Below are positions 53,195 through 61,212 of a stretch of DNA of 64,000 nucleotides, piece after piece. A program made the translations under genes and the position numbers. The notes below the pieces were generated by a model. That model worked only from the letters and a program-made list of their open reading frames with translations. It did no database searches and was not told where the DNA came from. This stretch comes from Streptomyces sp. NBC_00237. GTDB taxonomy: Bacteria; Actinomycetota; Actinomycetes; Streptomycetales; Streptomycetaceae. The DNA lies in contig NZ_JAPEMT010000002.1 of the NCBI RefSeq assembly GCF_026342435.1, forward strand, positions 2,728,001 to 2,792,000, given 5' to 3'. The stretch's first letter is position 1. Each line of letters starts with the position of its first letter.

Positions 53195-53580
53195 TGCCTG
53201 CCGGTCTGTGATCTGCGACACGGGGTACGACAACGTCTTTGTGATCTCCACCACCTGACGAAGGATCATGAAGCCGGATGAGCAGTGATCTACGTACCGG
53301 AAGCGCGCAAGTGATCACCGGACGTGACATTCGGTGGCGTTGTCGCTGGTCGAGGGCGTGTTGCTCTATCAAGAGCTGGCCCATACAAGCAAATTGGAGC
53401 TGGACGCGACGGGGTGATAGGGCCCCCGCGCGGACCCCTCCTCCCCTCCTCCCACCCGAACTCACTCTCGCGAGGGGGGTCGCGGAGGCGAGTGGACACG
53501 TGCACGCGTTCACGAACGGACGGGCCGGGGCGGCTCCGTCCGTCGACTCCTCCCGGCAACTCCTCGTTGCGCGCCCGGAG

Positions 53581-53596
53581 TGTGACCTGCGTCACG
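53581..53596. promoter_or_regulatory. Crp-type binding site upstream of the NlpC/P60 gene
   Basis: TGTGACCTGCGTCACG fits GTG-N6-GNCAC. It resembles the site at 25016-25031 in all but three of 16 positions. It lies 239 bases before the hydrolase start. Streptomycete Crp is known to control germination and cell-wall hydrolase genes. Confidence 0.6.
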
Positions 53597-53834
53597 CCCA
53601 ACATCGCGCCGGGAAAGCGGGCTTGGCCATGCGTGTGAACGGATGGTAGGCGTCGGGGCATTTCGGGCGTATCGCGGAAAACCCATGATCACAGGGTTGA
53701 TCGACGATGCCCGTTTTGCCCTTTACGGCGTCAATAAGGGTGCGGCGACGCGCAATTCGAGCCGCGGAACGGCAACTGTGGCGGAGACCACGTTTCTTGA
53801 TGCCGAGTCGTTACCTCTGATAGCGGTTGTTCTC

Positions 53835-54689
53835 ATGTCCCACACCGCTCACATACCCAGCCACCGGAAGCCCCGCCGCAGCGCCTCGAAGATGGCGCTC
53901 CGTGCCGGAGTTGCCGGTGGCGTCCTCAGCACCATCGCGGTGGCTGGTGCGGCTGCTCCGGCGAACGCCGAGCCGGTGCACGAGACCACGGTCGAGATGC
54001 CGACGCTCACCGACGTTTCCGCGAAGCCCACCACCACGGTCAGCACCGCCGCCGAGGCGACGCAGCAGATCGCCTTCGAGTACGACCGGCAGGCCCGCCA
54101 GGAGGCGGCCGCCGAGACCGCCGCGAAGGACGCCAAGAAGGCCAAGGCCGAGGCGGACCGCAAGGCCGAGGCCAAGAAGAAGGCCGACGAGGCGCGCGAG
54201 AAGGCCGAGAAGAAGGCTGCCGACGAGGAGCGTGCTTCGCGCTCGTCCGGCCGCTCCTCGCTCGCGTCGTACTCGTCCGGCTCGTCCGGCGGGGGCTCCG
54301 ACAGCTCCGCCTCCTCCTCCAAGTCGACTGCCACTGGCAGCGCCGCCGCTGTGATCGCGTTCGCGCGGGCGCAGATCGGCGACGCGTACGTGCTGGGCAG
54401 CACCGGCCCGAACGCGTGGGACTGCTCCGGCCTGACCCAGGCCGCGTTCCGCACCATCGGCGTGGACCTGCCGCGGGTCTCGCAGAGCCAGTCGACCTTC
54501 GGCAAGCAGGTCGGGCTCGGCAACCTCCAGCCGGGCGACATCCTGTACTGGGGTGGCGCGGGCAGCGCGTACCACGTGGGGATCTACGTGGGTGGCGGGA
54601 ACTTCGTCGGGGCGCAGAACTCGGGGACGGGTGTGGTGGAGCGGCCGTTGTCGTATGACCCGCCGACGGGGGCCGTGCGCGTTCTCTGA
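53835..54689 (+). CDS. Secreted NlpC/P60 peptidoglycan endopeptidase
   Basis: 284 aa from ATG 53835. A long twin-basic signal region (HRKPRRSASKMALRAG, then a hydrophobic core ending PANAEP) is cleaved near residue 50. Residues about 85-140 are an Ala/Lys/Glu-rich coiled coil (KKAKAEADRKAEAKKKADEA), followed by a Ser-rich linker. The C-terminal catalytic domain has the nucleophile Cys near residue 197 in WDCSGLTQAAF, the His near residue 247 in YHVGIYVGGG and the Asn in FVGAQNSGTG. It cuts stem peptides in the cell wall. No clear ribosome site is visible at ATG 53835 and the frame is open back to 53643, so the start is less certain than the function. Confidence 0.9.
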   Translation: MSHTAHIPSHRKPRRSASKMALRAGVAGGVLSTIAVAGAAAPANAEPVHETTVEMPTLTDVSAKPTTTVSTAAEATQQIAFEYDRQARQEAAAETAAKDAKKAKAEADRKAEAKKKADEAREKAEKKAADEERASRSSGRSSLASYSSGSSGGGSDSSASSSKSTATGSAAAVIAFARAQIGDAYVLGSTGPNAWDCSGLTQAAFRTIGVDLPRVSQSQSTFGKQVGLGNLQPGDILYWGGAGSAYHVGIYVGGGNFVGAQNSGTGVVERPLSYDPPTGAVRVL

Positions 54690-54713
54690 TCGCGGTGTAG
54701 TTCGCTCTTCTTG

Positions 54714-54758
54714 TACGTGCAGTACGTGCAGTACGTGCAGTACGTGCAGTACGTGCAG
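54714..54758. repeat. Five perfect tacgtgcag 9-bp tandem repeats
   Basis: Uninterrupted direct repeat of tacgtgcag, five copies, 25 bases after the NlpC stop. Too short and without spacers, so not a CRISPR. Copy number probably varies between strains. Confidence 0.95.
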
Positions 54759-54764
54759 TTCGGC

Positions 54765-54804
54765 AAAGGGCCGTCGTCCTCCCGCTCGGGGGCGGCGGCC
54801 CTTT
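54765..54804 (+). terminator. Terminator of the NlpC/P60 gene
   Basis: aaagggccg (54765-54773) pairs with cggcccttt (54796-54804), with further cg pairs inside, followed by cgttgg. Confidence 0.8.
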
Positions 54805-54841
54805 CGTTGGTTGGGCGGTGTCGGGGTGGGGCGGGGGTGCT

Positions 54842-54928
54842 CCGGGGTGGGCCCGGAGCGAGGGGGGCCGCCCCCTTGCCCGCCCGTTCCGCCCCCGGGG
54901 GGCGGCCCCGCCGCCCAAGGGGGCTAGG
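54842..54928 (+). repeat. Dispersed palindromic repeat R1, copy 3
   Basis: 87 bases identical to 59193-59279. Inner arms ggggccgccccc (54864-54875) and gggggcggcccc (54898-54909); outer arms gcccccttg and caagggggc allow an alternative fold. Between convergent genes. Confidence 0.9.
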
Positions 54929-55005
54929 CGGAAGCCCCGCCGCCCAAGGGGACGAGGCGAGCCCCGCCGCCCGAGGGGGCGCGGGCGGAGCCCGAGGGGG
55001 CGCGT

Positions 55006-55935
55006 TTAGGTCAGGTCGGACAGGGGGGTGTTGGCGCCGCACAGGACGGTCGCGACCCGCTCCCCCGCCTCCGGGGTGTACGTGTAGGCCGTGGCCGCCG
55101 CGTGTTCGACGGCGAGGCGGTGGTCGGTCCAGAGCCGTTGGCGGGCCTCGACGATCGCCTCGTCCGGCACCAGGACCGAGCGGACGCCGGGGCGGCGGGC
55201 CACTTCCAGGGCCGCCGAGGAGACACGGGTCGCGCCGAGGGAGTCGGCGGCGACGGAGGACACCGGCACGTCCACCACGCGCCCCGCCGACAGCGCCGCG
55301 TCGAGGGCCCGGCAGTTCTCCGGCTCGACGGCGACGACCCCGACTCCCGCCTCCAGGGCGGCAGTCGCGACCCCGGCGAAGAGCCCTCCGCCGCCGACCG
55401 AGACGACGATCGTGTCCAGGCCGCCCGGGACCCGGTCCAGGATCTCCGCCGTCAGGGTCCCCGCGCCCGCCGCGATCAGCGGGTGGTCGTACGCGTGCGA
55501 GGCCAGCGCGCCCGAGGTCTCCGCGAAGTCGGCGCAGGCCGCGCGGGCCTCGTCGTACCGCTGCCCGACGAGCCGTACGTCCGCGTCGTACGAACGGAGC
55601 CTGGCCACCTTCACCGGCGGCGCGTTCTCGGGGAGGAAGACGGTCGCCCGCACCCCGTGCGCCCGCGCCGCCCACGCGCAGGCGAGGCCCGCGTTGCCGC
55701 CCGAGGCGATGGTGATTCCGGCGGCGGGGAGGGTGCCCGCTTCCTGGTGGGCGAGGAGGAAGTTCATCGCGCCGCGCGCCTTGAAGCTGCCGGTGTGCTG
55801 CATGAATTCCAGGGCGAGGGAAAGGGAGGGGGAGGCGCTGACCACCGTGACGGGCCGGACGTGGCCGGAGATCCGGTCGGCGGCGGCCTTGATCTCGCCG
55901 GGGGTCGGGGGCGGCAGGGCACGGAGGTGCGGCAC
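55006..55935 (-). CDS. PLP-dependent serine/threonine dehydratase family protein
   Basis: Fold-type II pyridoxal-phosphate enzyme, 309 aa from GTG 55935 (GGAG 5 bases upstream). The cofactor lysine is in QHTGSFKARGAMNFLL, the serine loop in TIASGGNAGLACAWAARAHG and the phosphate-binding glycines in VVSVGGGGLFAGVA. The length and lack of an ACT domain fit a catabolic threonine/serine dehydratase (or serine racemase-like enzyme) producing 2-oxobutyrate or pyruvate and ammonia. The SGGN motif in place of the SSGN more usual in the family is noted. The divergent TetR gene 57 bases away is a likely regulator. Confidence 0.87.
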   Translation of the reverse strand: MPHLRALPPPTPGEIKAAADRISGHVRPVTVVSASPSLSLALEFMQHTGSFKARGAMNFLLAHQEAGTLPAAGITIASGGNAGLACAWAARAHGVRATVFLPENAPPVKVARLRSYDADVRLVGQRYDEARAACADFAETSGALASHAYDHPLIAAGAGTLTAEILDRVPGGLDTIVVSVGGGGLFAGVATAALEAGVGVVAVEPENCRALDAALSAGRVVDVPVSSVAADSLGATRVSSAALEVARRPGVRSVLVPDEAIVEARQRLWTDHRLAVEHAAATAYTYTPEAGERVATVLCGANTPLSDLT

Positions 55936-55975
55936 AGGGGCTCCAGGCGCGGAATGCGGACGTTTGATACGGCGT

Positions 55976-55985
55976 ACCGTACGGT
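55976..55985. promoter_or_regulatory. Palindromic operator between the dehydratase and tetR genes
   Basis: accgtacggt is a perfect palindrome, flanked by further near-symmetric bases (gatacggcgt on the left), in a 57-base divergent promoter gap. Likely binding site of the adjacent TetR protein. Confidence 0.45.
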
Positions 55986-55992
55986 GTCTCTC

Positions 55993-56625
55993 ATGCCGAG
56001 GCAATCTCCTTCCCTGGACCGCGCGACGCCCGAACTCATCGCGGAGACCGCCCTGTCGATCGTCGACCGGGACGGCCCGCAGGCCCTGAGCTTCCGCAGC
56101 GTCGCGGACCGGCTGGGCATCTCGCACGCGACCGTGCAGCGGCGCTGCACCGACGTCGCCGGACTGCTCGACCTCTGTACGGACCACCTGGCGGCCGGAA
56201 TTCCGGACGTCGCGCCGGGCACGGAGTGGGCGCAGGCGACGGAGATCCGGTTCCGGGCGCTGTACGAGCTGCTGGTGGCGCACCCCGGGCTGGTGGCGCT
56301 GCGCGGTGCGCGGCCGTGGCTGGGACCGCAGTTGCTGGCCCGGCTGACGGAGCCGGAGATGGCGGGGCACCTGGCGCGCGGGCTGACCGCCGCCCAGGCC
56401 ATGGCGACGTACCGCAGGATGTATCTGCTCACGCTGGGCTGCGCGACGTTCGTGGACCACCGGGCCCCGCAGGAGAACGCGGTCCGCACCCGGACCGCGC
56501 TGGCCGCACTGGACCCGGCGGACTTCCCGGCGCTGACGGGGAACGTGGAGGAGTTCCTGCCGGTGCTGACGGACCACGACGTCTTCCGTACGGCGTTGCG
56601 TCAGCTCATCGACGCGGCAGGCTGA
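55993..56625 (+). CDS. TetR-family transcriptional regulator
   Basis: 210 aa from ATG 55993. The DNA-binding domain is ELIAETALSIVDRDGPQALS then FRSVADRLGISHATVQRRCT, an unusual recognition helix ending because most family members have YxHF after the turn. The C-terminal domain is helical and resembles the TetR C-terminal ligand domain; ligand unknown. Divergent from the dehydratase gene and ends 15 bases before the convergent small membrane protein gene. Confidence 0.85.
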   Translation: MPRQSPSLDRATPELIAETALSIVDRDGPQALSFRSVADRLGISHATVQRRCTDVAGLLDLCTDHLAAGIPDVAPGTEWAQATEIRFRALYELLVAHPGLVALRGARPWLGPQLLARLTEPEMAGHLARGLTAAQAMATYRRMYLLTLGCATFVDHRAPQENAVRTRTALAALDPADFPALTGNVEEFLPVLTDHDVFRTALRQLIDAAG

Positions 56626-56640
56626 CGGGCGGTACGTACG

Positions 56641-56991
56641 TCAGCCCGTGGCGAAGAGCAGCCACGCGGCGGCGGCCGGGAACGGGCAGGCGACGGCGCC
56701 GAGGGCGGCGGCCCGCGTCACGTACGGCAGGGGGCGCAGACGGGGCAGCTTGCGCACCGCGCTGAGGCAGACAGCGCCGACCGCCAGCACGGCGAGGGTG
56801 GTCGCCACGTACCCCAACGGGTTCACGTCCGCTGCCGCCATCCAGAGGGACATGGTGCCGACGAAGAGGAGCAGGCACGCCAGCGAGGCGGCCGTGGCCA
56901 CCCACAGGACGACGGCGAGGAAGGCGTGCAGGGGCTTGCCGGGCGACACGTCGACCGGGGCCGGGGAGCTGGCGGGGGCGGCGTCTCTCAT
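56641..56991 (-). CDS. Small membrane protein of unknown function
   Basis: 116 aa from ATG 56991, preceded by GAGAGG at 8 bases; an in-frame start at 57090 would add a polar, Arg/Pro-rich stretch. Three hydrophobic segments are visible (AFLAVVLWVATAASLACLLL, LGYVATTLAVLAVGAVCL and AAALGAVACPFPAAAAWLLF), with a short charged loop RKLPRLRPLPYVTR between the last two. No family recognised. It may be co-transcribed from the right but is 168 bases from the next gene. Confidence 0.65.
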   Translation of the reverse strand: MRDAAPASSPAPVDVSPGKPLHAFLAVVLWVATAASLACLLLFVGTMSLWMAAADVNPLGYVATTLAVLAVGAVCLSAVRKLPRLRPLPYVTRAAALGAVACPFPAAAAWLLFATG

Positions 56992-57159
56992 GGCGGTGGC
57001 CTCTCGGTCCTGGCGGTCCCGGCCTGCCGGCCGGAGGGGCTGACGTACGACGTCAGTCTCCGGCGGCGGACCGGGGCGGGACATGAGCACACGTACTCAG
57101 GAGGCTACTCACCCGCACCCGGGACGCCAGCGGCCCAGGCAGCAACTCCCGCTCCCTGC

Positions 57160-58455
57160 TCAGGAGTTGGGAGCCACCTTCGCCAGCCCGTTGATGATGC
57201 GGTCCATCGCGTCGCCGCCCGTCGGGTCGGTGAGGTTGGCGAGCATCTTGAGCGTGAAGCGCATCAGGACGGGGTGGGTGAGACCGCGTTCCGCCGCGAG
57301 CTTCATGATCTTCGGGTTGCCGATGAGCTTCACGAAGGCGCGGCCCATCGTGTAGTAGCCGCCGTACGTGTCCTTGAGGACCTGCGGGTAGCGGGCGAGC
57401 GCGAGTTCCCGCTGGGCGGGGGTGGCGCGGGCGTGGGCCTGGACGATGACGTCGGAGGCGATCTGGCCCGACTCCATCGCATAGGCGATGCCTTCGCCGT
57501 TGAACGGGTTGACCATGCCGCCCGCGTCGCCGACCAGCAGGAGGCCCTTGGTGTAATGGGGCTGGCGGTTGAAGGCCATGGGGAGGGCGGCGCCCCGGAT
57601 GGGCATGGTCATGTTCTCGGGGGTGTAACCCCACTCCTCGGGCATGGACGCGCACCACGCCTTGAGCACCTCCCGCCAGTCCAGCTCCTTGAACGCCTTG
57701 CTGGAGTTGAGGATGCCGAGGCCGACGTTGGACGTGCCGTCGCCCATGCCGAAGATCCAGCCGTACCCGGGCAGCAGCCGGTCCTGCGGGCCGCGCCGGT
57801 CCCACAGCTCCAGCCAGGACTCCAGGTAGTCGTCGTCGTGCCGGGGCGAGGTGAAGTACGTCCGTACCGCGACGCCCATCGGGCGGTCGTCCCGGCGGTG
57901 CAGCCCCATCGCGAGCGACAGCCGCGTCGAGTTGCCGTCGGCGGCGACGACGAGGGGCGCGTGGAAGGTGACCGGCAGCTTCTCCTCCCCCAGCTTGGCT
58001 TCGACACCCGTGATGCGCCCGGTGCGCTTGTCGAGGATCGGGGCCCCCACGTTGCAGCGCTCGTACAGCCGCGCGCCCGCCTTCTGGGCCTGGCGGGCGA
58101 GCTGCTCGTCGAAGTCGTCGCGCTTGCGGACGAGTCCGTAGTCCGGGTACGAGGCGAGCTCGGGCCAGTCCAACTGGAGCCGCTGCCCGCCGCCGATGAT
58201 CCGGAGCCCCTTGTTCCGCAGCCATCCGGCCTCTTCGGAGATGTCGATGCCCATCGACACGAGCTGCTTGGTGGCGCGGGGGGTGAGGCCGTCGCCGCAG
58301 ACCTTCTCGCGGGGGAACGCGGTCTTCTCCAGGAGGAGTACGTCCAGGCCGGACTTGGCCAGGTAGTACGCGGTCGCGGAGCCGGCGGGTCCGGCCCCGA
58401 CGACGATCACATCTGCGCTGTGTTCGGAGGGGGTCGCGGTCGCGGGCTCGGTCAC
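57160..58455 (-). CDS. Geranylgeranyl reductase family flavoprotein (menaquinone side-chain reductase type)
   Basis: FAD-dependent reductase, 431 aa from GTG 58455 (GGGAG 8 bases upstream). FAD-binding motifs: VIVVGAGPAGSATAYYLAKSG, PREKVCGDGLTPRATKQL (CGDG with the family cysteine) and LLLVGDAGGMVNPFNGEGI. YGWIFGMGDGTSNVGLGIL is typical of geranylgeranyl reductases, as is the C-terminal RFTLKMLANLTDPTGGDAMD. In actinobacteria members of this family hydrogenate one isoprene unit of menaquinone (MenJ). With menG and mqnC nearby that is the likely role. Confidence 0.9.
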   Translation of the reverse strand: MTEPATATPSEHSADVIVVGAGPAGSATAYYLAKSGLDVLLLEKTAFPREKVCGDGLTPRATKQLVSMGIDISEEAGWLRNKGLRIIGGGQRLQLDWPELASYPDYGLVRKRDDFDEQLARQAQKAGARLYERCNVGAPILDKRTGRITGVEAKLGEEKLPVTFHAPLVVAADGNSTRLSLAMGLHRRDDRPMGVAVRTYFTSPRHDDDYLESWLELWDRRGPQDRLLPGYGWIFGMGDGTSNVGLGILNSSKAFKELDWREVLKAWCASMPEEWGYTPENMTMPIRGAALPMAFNRQPHYTKGLLLVGDAGGMVNPFNGEGIAYAMESGQIASDVIVQAHARATPAQRELALARYPQVLKDTYGGYYTMGRAFVKLIGNPKIMKLAAERGLTHPVLMRFTLKMLANLTDPTGGDAMDRIINGLAKVAPNS

Positions 58456-58489
58456 GGCGGGGTCTCCCGTAAGACTCGATGTCGATGTT

Positions 58490-58506
58490 GTGCCTTGACG
58501 GCACAG
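58490..58506. promoter_or_regulatory. Inverted repeat in the divergent GGR/GNAT promoter region
   Basis: TGTGCC-ttgac-GGCACA has perfect six-base arms and overlaps a TTGACG that could be a -35 box for the acetyltransferase. A TAGACT on the minus strand (58517-58522) could be the -10 box for the reductase gene. Confidence 0.4.
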
Positions 58507-58560
58507 GGCTACGGGCAGTCTATGGGGGCGTACTCCTCCATCACCTGAAGGGCTGCCCTC

Positions 58561-59124
58561 ATGACCCTCACGCCACCTGTGGCTCCCGACCCGTCCGTAG
58601 CGACCTCTCGTGCTCTGCCCGTGGTGCGGCTGCGGGTGCCGACCGACGAGGACGCGTACGCCTGGTACGACGTGTTCAAGAACCAGGAGGTCATGGAGTT
58701 CTTCGGCGGCAAGCCCTTCGGGGTCTCCGTGTACGGGGAACTGACCGCGCGGCAGCGCAAGCACGACGCCGAGCTGGGCTTCTGTCTGTGGACGCTGCTG
58801 GACGAGGACGACCGGGTGGTCGGCTTCACGGGCGCGCAGCCGTGGCCGCACCAGCATTACGGTCCGGTCGGGGAGATCGAGATCGGGTGGCGGCTGGGGC
58901 GCGAGTTCTGGGGCCGGGGATACGTGGCCGCTGCCGCGCAGGAGACCTTGAGGCGCGTGCGGGCGGCCGGGGTGCGGGAGGTCGCGGCGATGGTGGACGT
59001 GCGGAACGTGCGGTCGGCGGCGGTGGCGGAGAGGCTGGGGATGCGGGAGGCGGAGAGCTTCGTGGTGCCGGGGGTGGGGGAGGCGCCGGAGAGGCGGGGG
59101 CGGTGCTTCCGGCTGACGCTTTAG
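58561..59124 (+). CDS. GNAT-family N-acetyltransferase
   Basis: 187 aa. Acetyl-CoA-binding site: EIEIGWRLGREFWGRGYVAA (the RxxGxG-type loop) around residues 100-120. VRNVRSAAVAERLGM near residue 145 is the second family block. The layout (LRVPTDEDAYAWYDVFKN at the start) resembles the RimJ/RimL-like group that acetylates N-termini or small amines. Transcribed divergently from the GGR-like reductase. Substrate unknown. Confidence 0.88.
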   Translation: MTLTPPVAPDPSVATSRALPVVRLRVPTDEDAYAWYDVFKNQEVMEFFGGKPFGVSVYGELTARQRKHDAELGFCLWTLLDEDDRVVGFTGAQPWPHQHYGPVGEIEIGWRLGREFWGRGYVAAAAQETLRRVRAAGVREVAAMVDVRNVRSAAVAERLGMREAESFVVPGVGEAPERRGRCFRLTL

Positions 59125-59192
59125 GCGGGGTACGGGGGTGAGCTGGGCCCCTTCGCCGGGTGCGGCGGCGGTGGGGTGGAGCGGGGCCAGCA

Positions 59193-59279
59193 CCGGGGTG
59201 GGCCCGGAGCGAGGGGGGCCGCCCCCTTGCCCGCCCGTTCCGCCCCCGGGGGGCGGCCCCGCCGCCCAAGGGGGCTAGG
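59193..59279 (+). repeat. Dispersed palindromic repeat R1, copy 4
   Basis: 87 bases identical to 54842-54928. Inner arms at 59215-59226 and 59249-59260. Confidence 0.9.
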
Positions 59280-59300
59280 GAGGCTGCGGAGCATGCCTCT

Positions 59301-59410
59301 AGGGGCGCGGGGAACTGCGCGGCCAGCCACGACGTGCCTGCACGTGTCCGGGACTGCCGCGCGGCGAGCGCTATAGGTGAAGGGGCGGGGAGGGGCAGCC
59401 CGCCGCAGGC
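59301..59410 (+). repeat. Dispersed repeat R2, copy 2
   Basis: Same 110-base length as the copy at 29946-30055 and shares its beginning aggggcgcggggaactgcgc and its last 50 bases almost exactly. Confidence 0.85.
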
Positions 59411-59449
59411 ACACCCGGGCGCGGACCGCACACTCCGAGAACCTCTGCC

Positions 59450-61033
59450 TCAGGGGAAGGGAGGGTTGCGCCTGGTGAGGCGGAGGGTTTTGGCGACGTA
59501 GGGGCCTGCCAGGGTGGCGCCCGCGATCCACAGGAGTCCGAAGAGGAGCGCCTCGGCGATGCCCAGCGTCGCCGAGACCCGACCGGTCGCGATGTTGAAT
59601 TCCCGGACCCTTCCGGCGACCTCCATGGAGACCCCGGAGGCGGCCATCAGGACGAGCACGAGCCCCAAGTAGGACACCGCGGAGACCAGTTGTCCCACCC
59701 GCTGCGGAGTCCGCCGCGCCGCCACCACGCCGAGGATCAGCGCGCACACCAGCCCGAGCCCCAGCGCGCCGACCACCGCCCACCCGTTCATCGCCTCGGC
59801 GATCTGGTCCAGGCCGATCTCGCCGTGCCTGTCGCCCGAGCGGAGCATGGCCCCCCTGCCCTGGAGGTCGTACGTGATCGGCACTCCCCAGCACAGCCCC
59901 AGGACGGCGAGCCCGATGTTGGGCAGGATGGGGAGGAGGACCAGGAAGTCGGCGAGGTCGTCCTCGCCGTTCACGACCAGGACGACGAGGCCCGCGACGG
60001 TGCACAGCACGACGGCGAGCCCCAGGGCCCGTACCGCGGACCCCAGCGCACGTACCGCCAGGACGGTTCCCGGCCGCTGCGCCGCCCACTGGGCGAGGTC
60101 GTCGCGCTGGAGGACGCCGACGGTGACGCCCAGCGCGACGACGAACGCGATCAGGGTGACGAGCGCCGGGGAGATCGACATCTCGACGGTCTCGATCGTG
60201 GGCTGCGAGACGAGCCCGATGATCAGCACACCCACGGCGACGATCAGGGAGACCCGTACGGCGGCCTCAACGCCCGCGGTACGGCTGGGCAGTTGGCCCA
60301 TGGCGACGCGCTGGGCCTGCTGCGCGGCGATCCCTCGGCGCATCGTCCGCGCCCCGGCCCACAGGGCGAGGACGAGCAGCACGGTGATGGTGAGCGGGAC
60401 GAAGGAGAGGAGGGCCCCGCCCTCGGCGGCCAGGCCGGGGGTGTCGACGCCCGAGCCGTAGTCGGGCCAGTCGCCCGTGCCGTCGGCGGGGTCGACGCGG
60501 TAGCCGGAACGTACGGCGTGGAATTCGACACCCCCGCCGAAAGCCTGGAGGAGCAGGGCGAACGCGAGGCGCAGCCGGACCGCCCAGCCGAGGTCGATCT
60601 CGCGCTCGCCGTCGGAGTCGGCGCCGTCCAGCGCGTACGAGAGGACGACGAGCCCGACGCCGAGGACGAGCAGCAGCCCGAGGGGCCAGGCGGCGGCCCG
60701 GACGGAAGCGGCCCAGCCGCTGCGGAACGTACGGGAGAGGAACTGGCCTGCGGCGGTGGGCTGTTGGGGCGCACCGGGAGCGTGCCCGGGAACGTATCCG
60801 GGCCCGTACCCAGACCCCTGCCCGTACGACTGCCCATACCCCTGCCCCTGCCCGTACGTCTGCCCCGGCGCGTAGCCCGGCGGAGGCGGCGGCGGGGCGG
60901 CGGGCATCGCGGGCATGCCGGGCATCGTGGGCGCGGCGGCGCCCGGTGGAGCCTCGCGGTCCCGGCCGCAGCTCGCGCAGGAGCGGGCATCGCCGGGGGT
61001 GGCGGTTCCGCAATGGGGACAGTGCAGCGCCAT
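59450..61033 (-). CDS. Multi-spanning membrane protein with N-terminal zinc ribbon (streptophobe-like)
   Basis: 527 aa. The N-terminus is a zinc ribbon with two CxxC pairs (LHCPHCGTA and RSCASCGRD), then a Pro/Tyr/Gly/Gln-rich linker (YGQGQGYGQSYGQGSGYGPG) to about residue 95. The rest is hydrophobic with about ten transmembrane segments, for example WPLGLLLVLGVGLVVLSYAL and LVTLIAFVVALGVTVGVL. It resembles the streptomycete protein group annotated as streptophobe family, whose function is not established. No transporter or enzyme motif seen. Convergent with the acetyltransferase gene. Confidence 0.75.
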   Translation of the reverse strand: MALHCPHCGTATPGDARSCASCGRDREAPPGAAAPTMPGMPAMPAAPPPPPPGYAPGQTYGQGQGYGQSYGQGSGYGPGYVPGHAPGAPQQPTAAGQFLSRTFRSGWAASVRAAAWPLGLLLVLGVGLVVLSYALDGADSDGEREIDLGWAVRLRLAFALLLQAFGGGVEFHAVRSGYRVDPADGTGDWPDYGSGVDTPGLAAEGGALLSFVPLTITVLLVLALWAGARTMRRGIAAQQAQRVAMGQLPSRTAGVEAAVRVSLIVAVGVLIIGLVSQPTIETVEMSISPALVTLIAFVVALGVTVGVLQRDDLAQWAAQRPGTVLAVRALGSAVRALGLAVVLCTVAGLVVLVVNGEDDLADFLVLLPILPNIGLAVLGLCWGVPITYDLQGRGAMLRSGDRHGEIGLDQIAEAMNGWAVVGALGLGLVCALILGVVAARRTPQRVGQLVSAVSYLGLVLVLMAASGVSMEVAGRVREFNIATGRVSATLGIAEALLFGLLWIAGATLAGPYVAKTLRLTRRNPPFP

Positions 61034-61212
61034 GAGAGAGGTCTCCGGAGAGTGGGGCGGGGAGGATGAGCGGTGTACGCCGAGACGTGTGCGGTCAGCA
61101 GCCCTGTGCTGCTGTCAACTGACTCATCCTGCCCGCCCGTTGGTTCCCGGAGAAGACGTAACGCCCCCTCAAAACCCTCTGCACGGCGGCGGGGCGACCT
61201 GAAGGAGGCCGC

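Larger units (their letters stand above)
53030..53834. other. Long regulatory region between nuoA and the NlpC/P60 gene
   Basis: 805 bases between divergent genes with no convincing ORF. It contains, left to right, the Rex-type operator (53156-53173) and nuo -10 box (53189-53194), a possible plus-strand promoter ttggag-16-gatagg near 53395-53422, the Crp-type site (53581-53596), and a 240-base stretch before the NlpC start. I looked for the conserved parts of a c-di-AMP (ydaO) riboswitch, common ahead of such hydrolases, and could not recognise them. Confidence 0.6.
54690..55005. other. Gap with short tandem repeat, terminator and R1 element between convergent genes
   Basis: 316 bases without a gene: five 9-bp repeats (54714-54758), a hairpin terminator (54765-54804), R1 (54842-54928) and then two shortened R1-like fragments beginning ccccgccgccc up to about 55005. 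Confidence 0.8.
59125..59449. other. Repeat-filled gap between convergent genes
   Basis: 325 bases without a gene, almost entirely R1 (59193-59279) followed by R2 (59301-59410), the opposite order from 29946-30188. Confidence 0.85.

Noticed and set aside
53597..53834. c-di-AMP (ydaO) riboswitch ahead of the NlpC/P60 gene
   Set aside because: Expected from gene type, but the conserved sequence blocks could not be recognised; a covariance-model search would settle it.
54714..54758. Possible CRISPR array
   Set aside because: Repeat is only 9 bp with no spacers and no cas gene is in the window.
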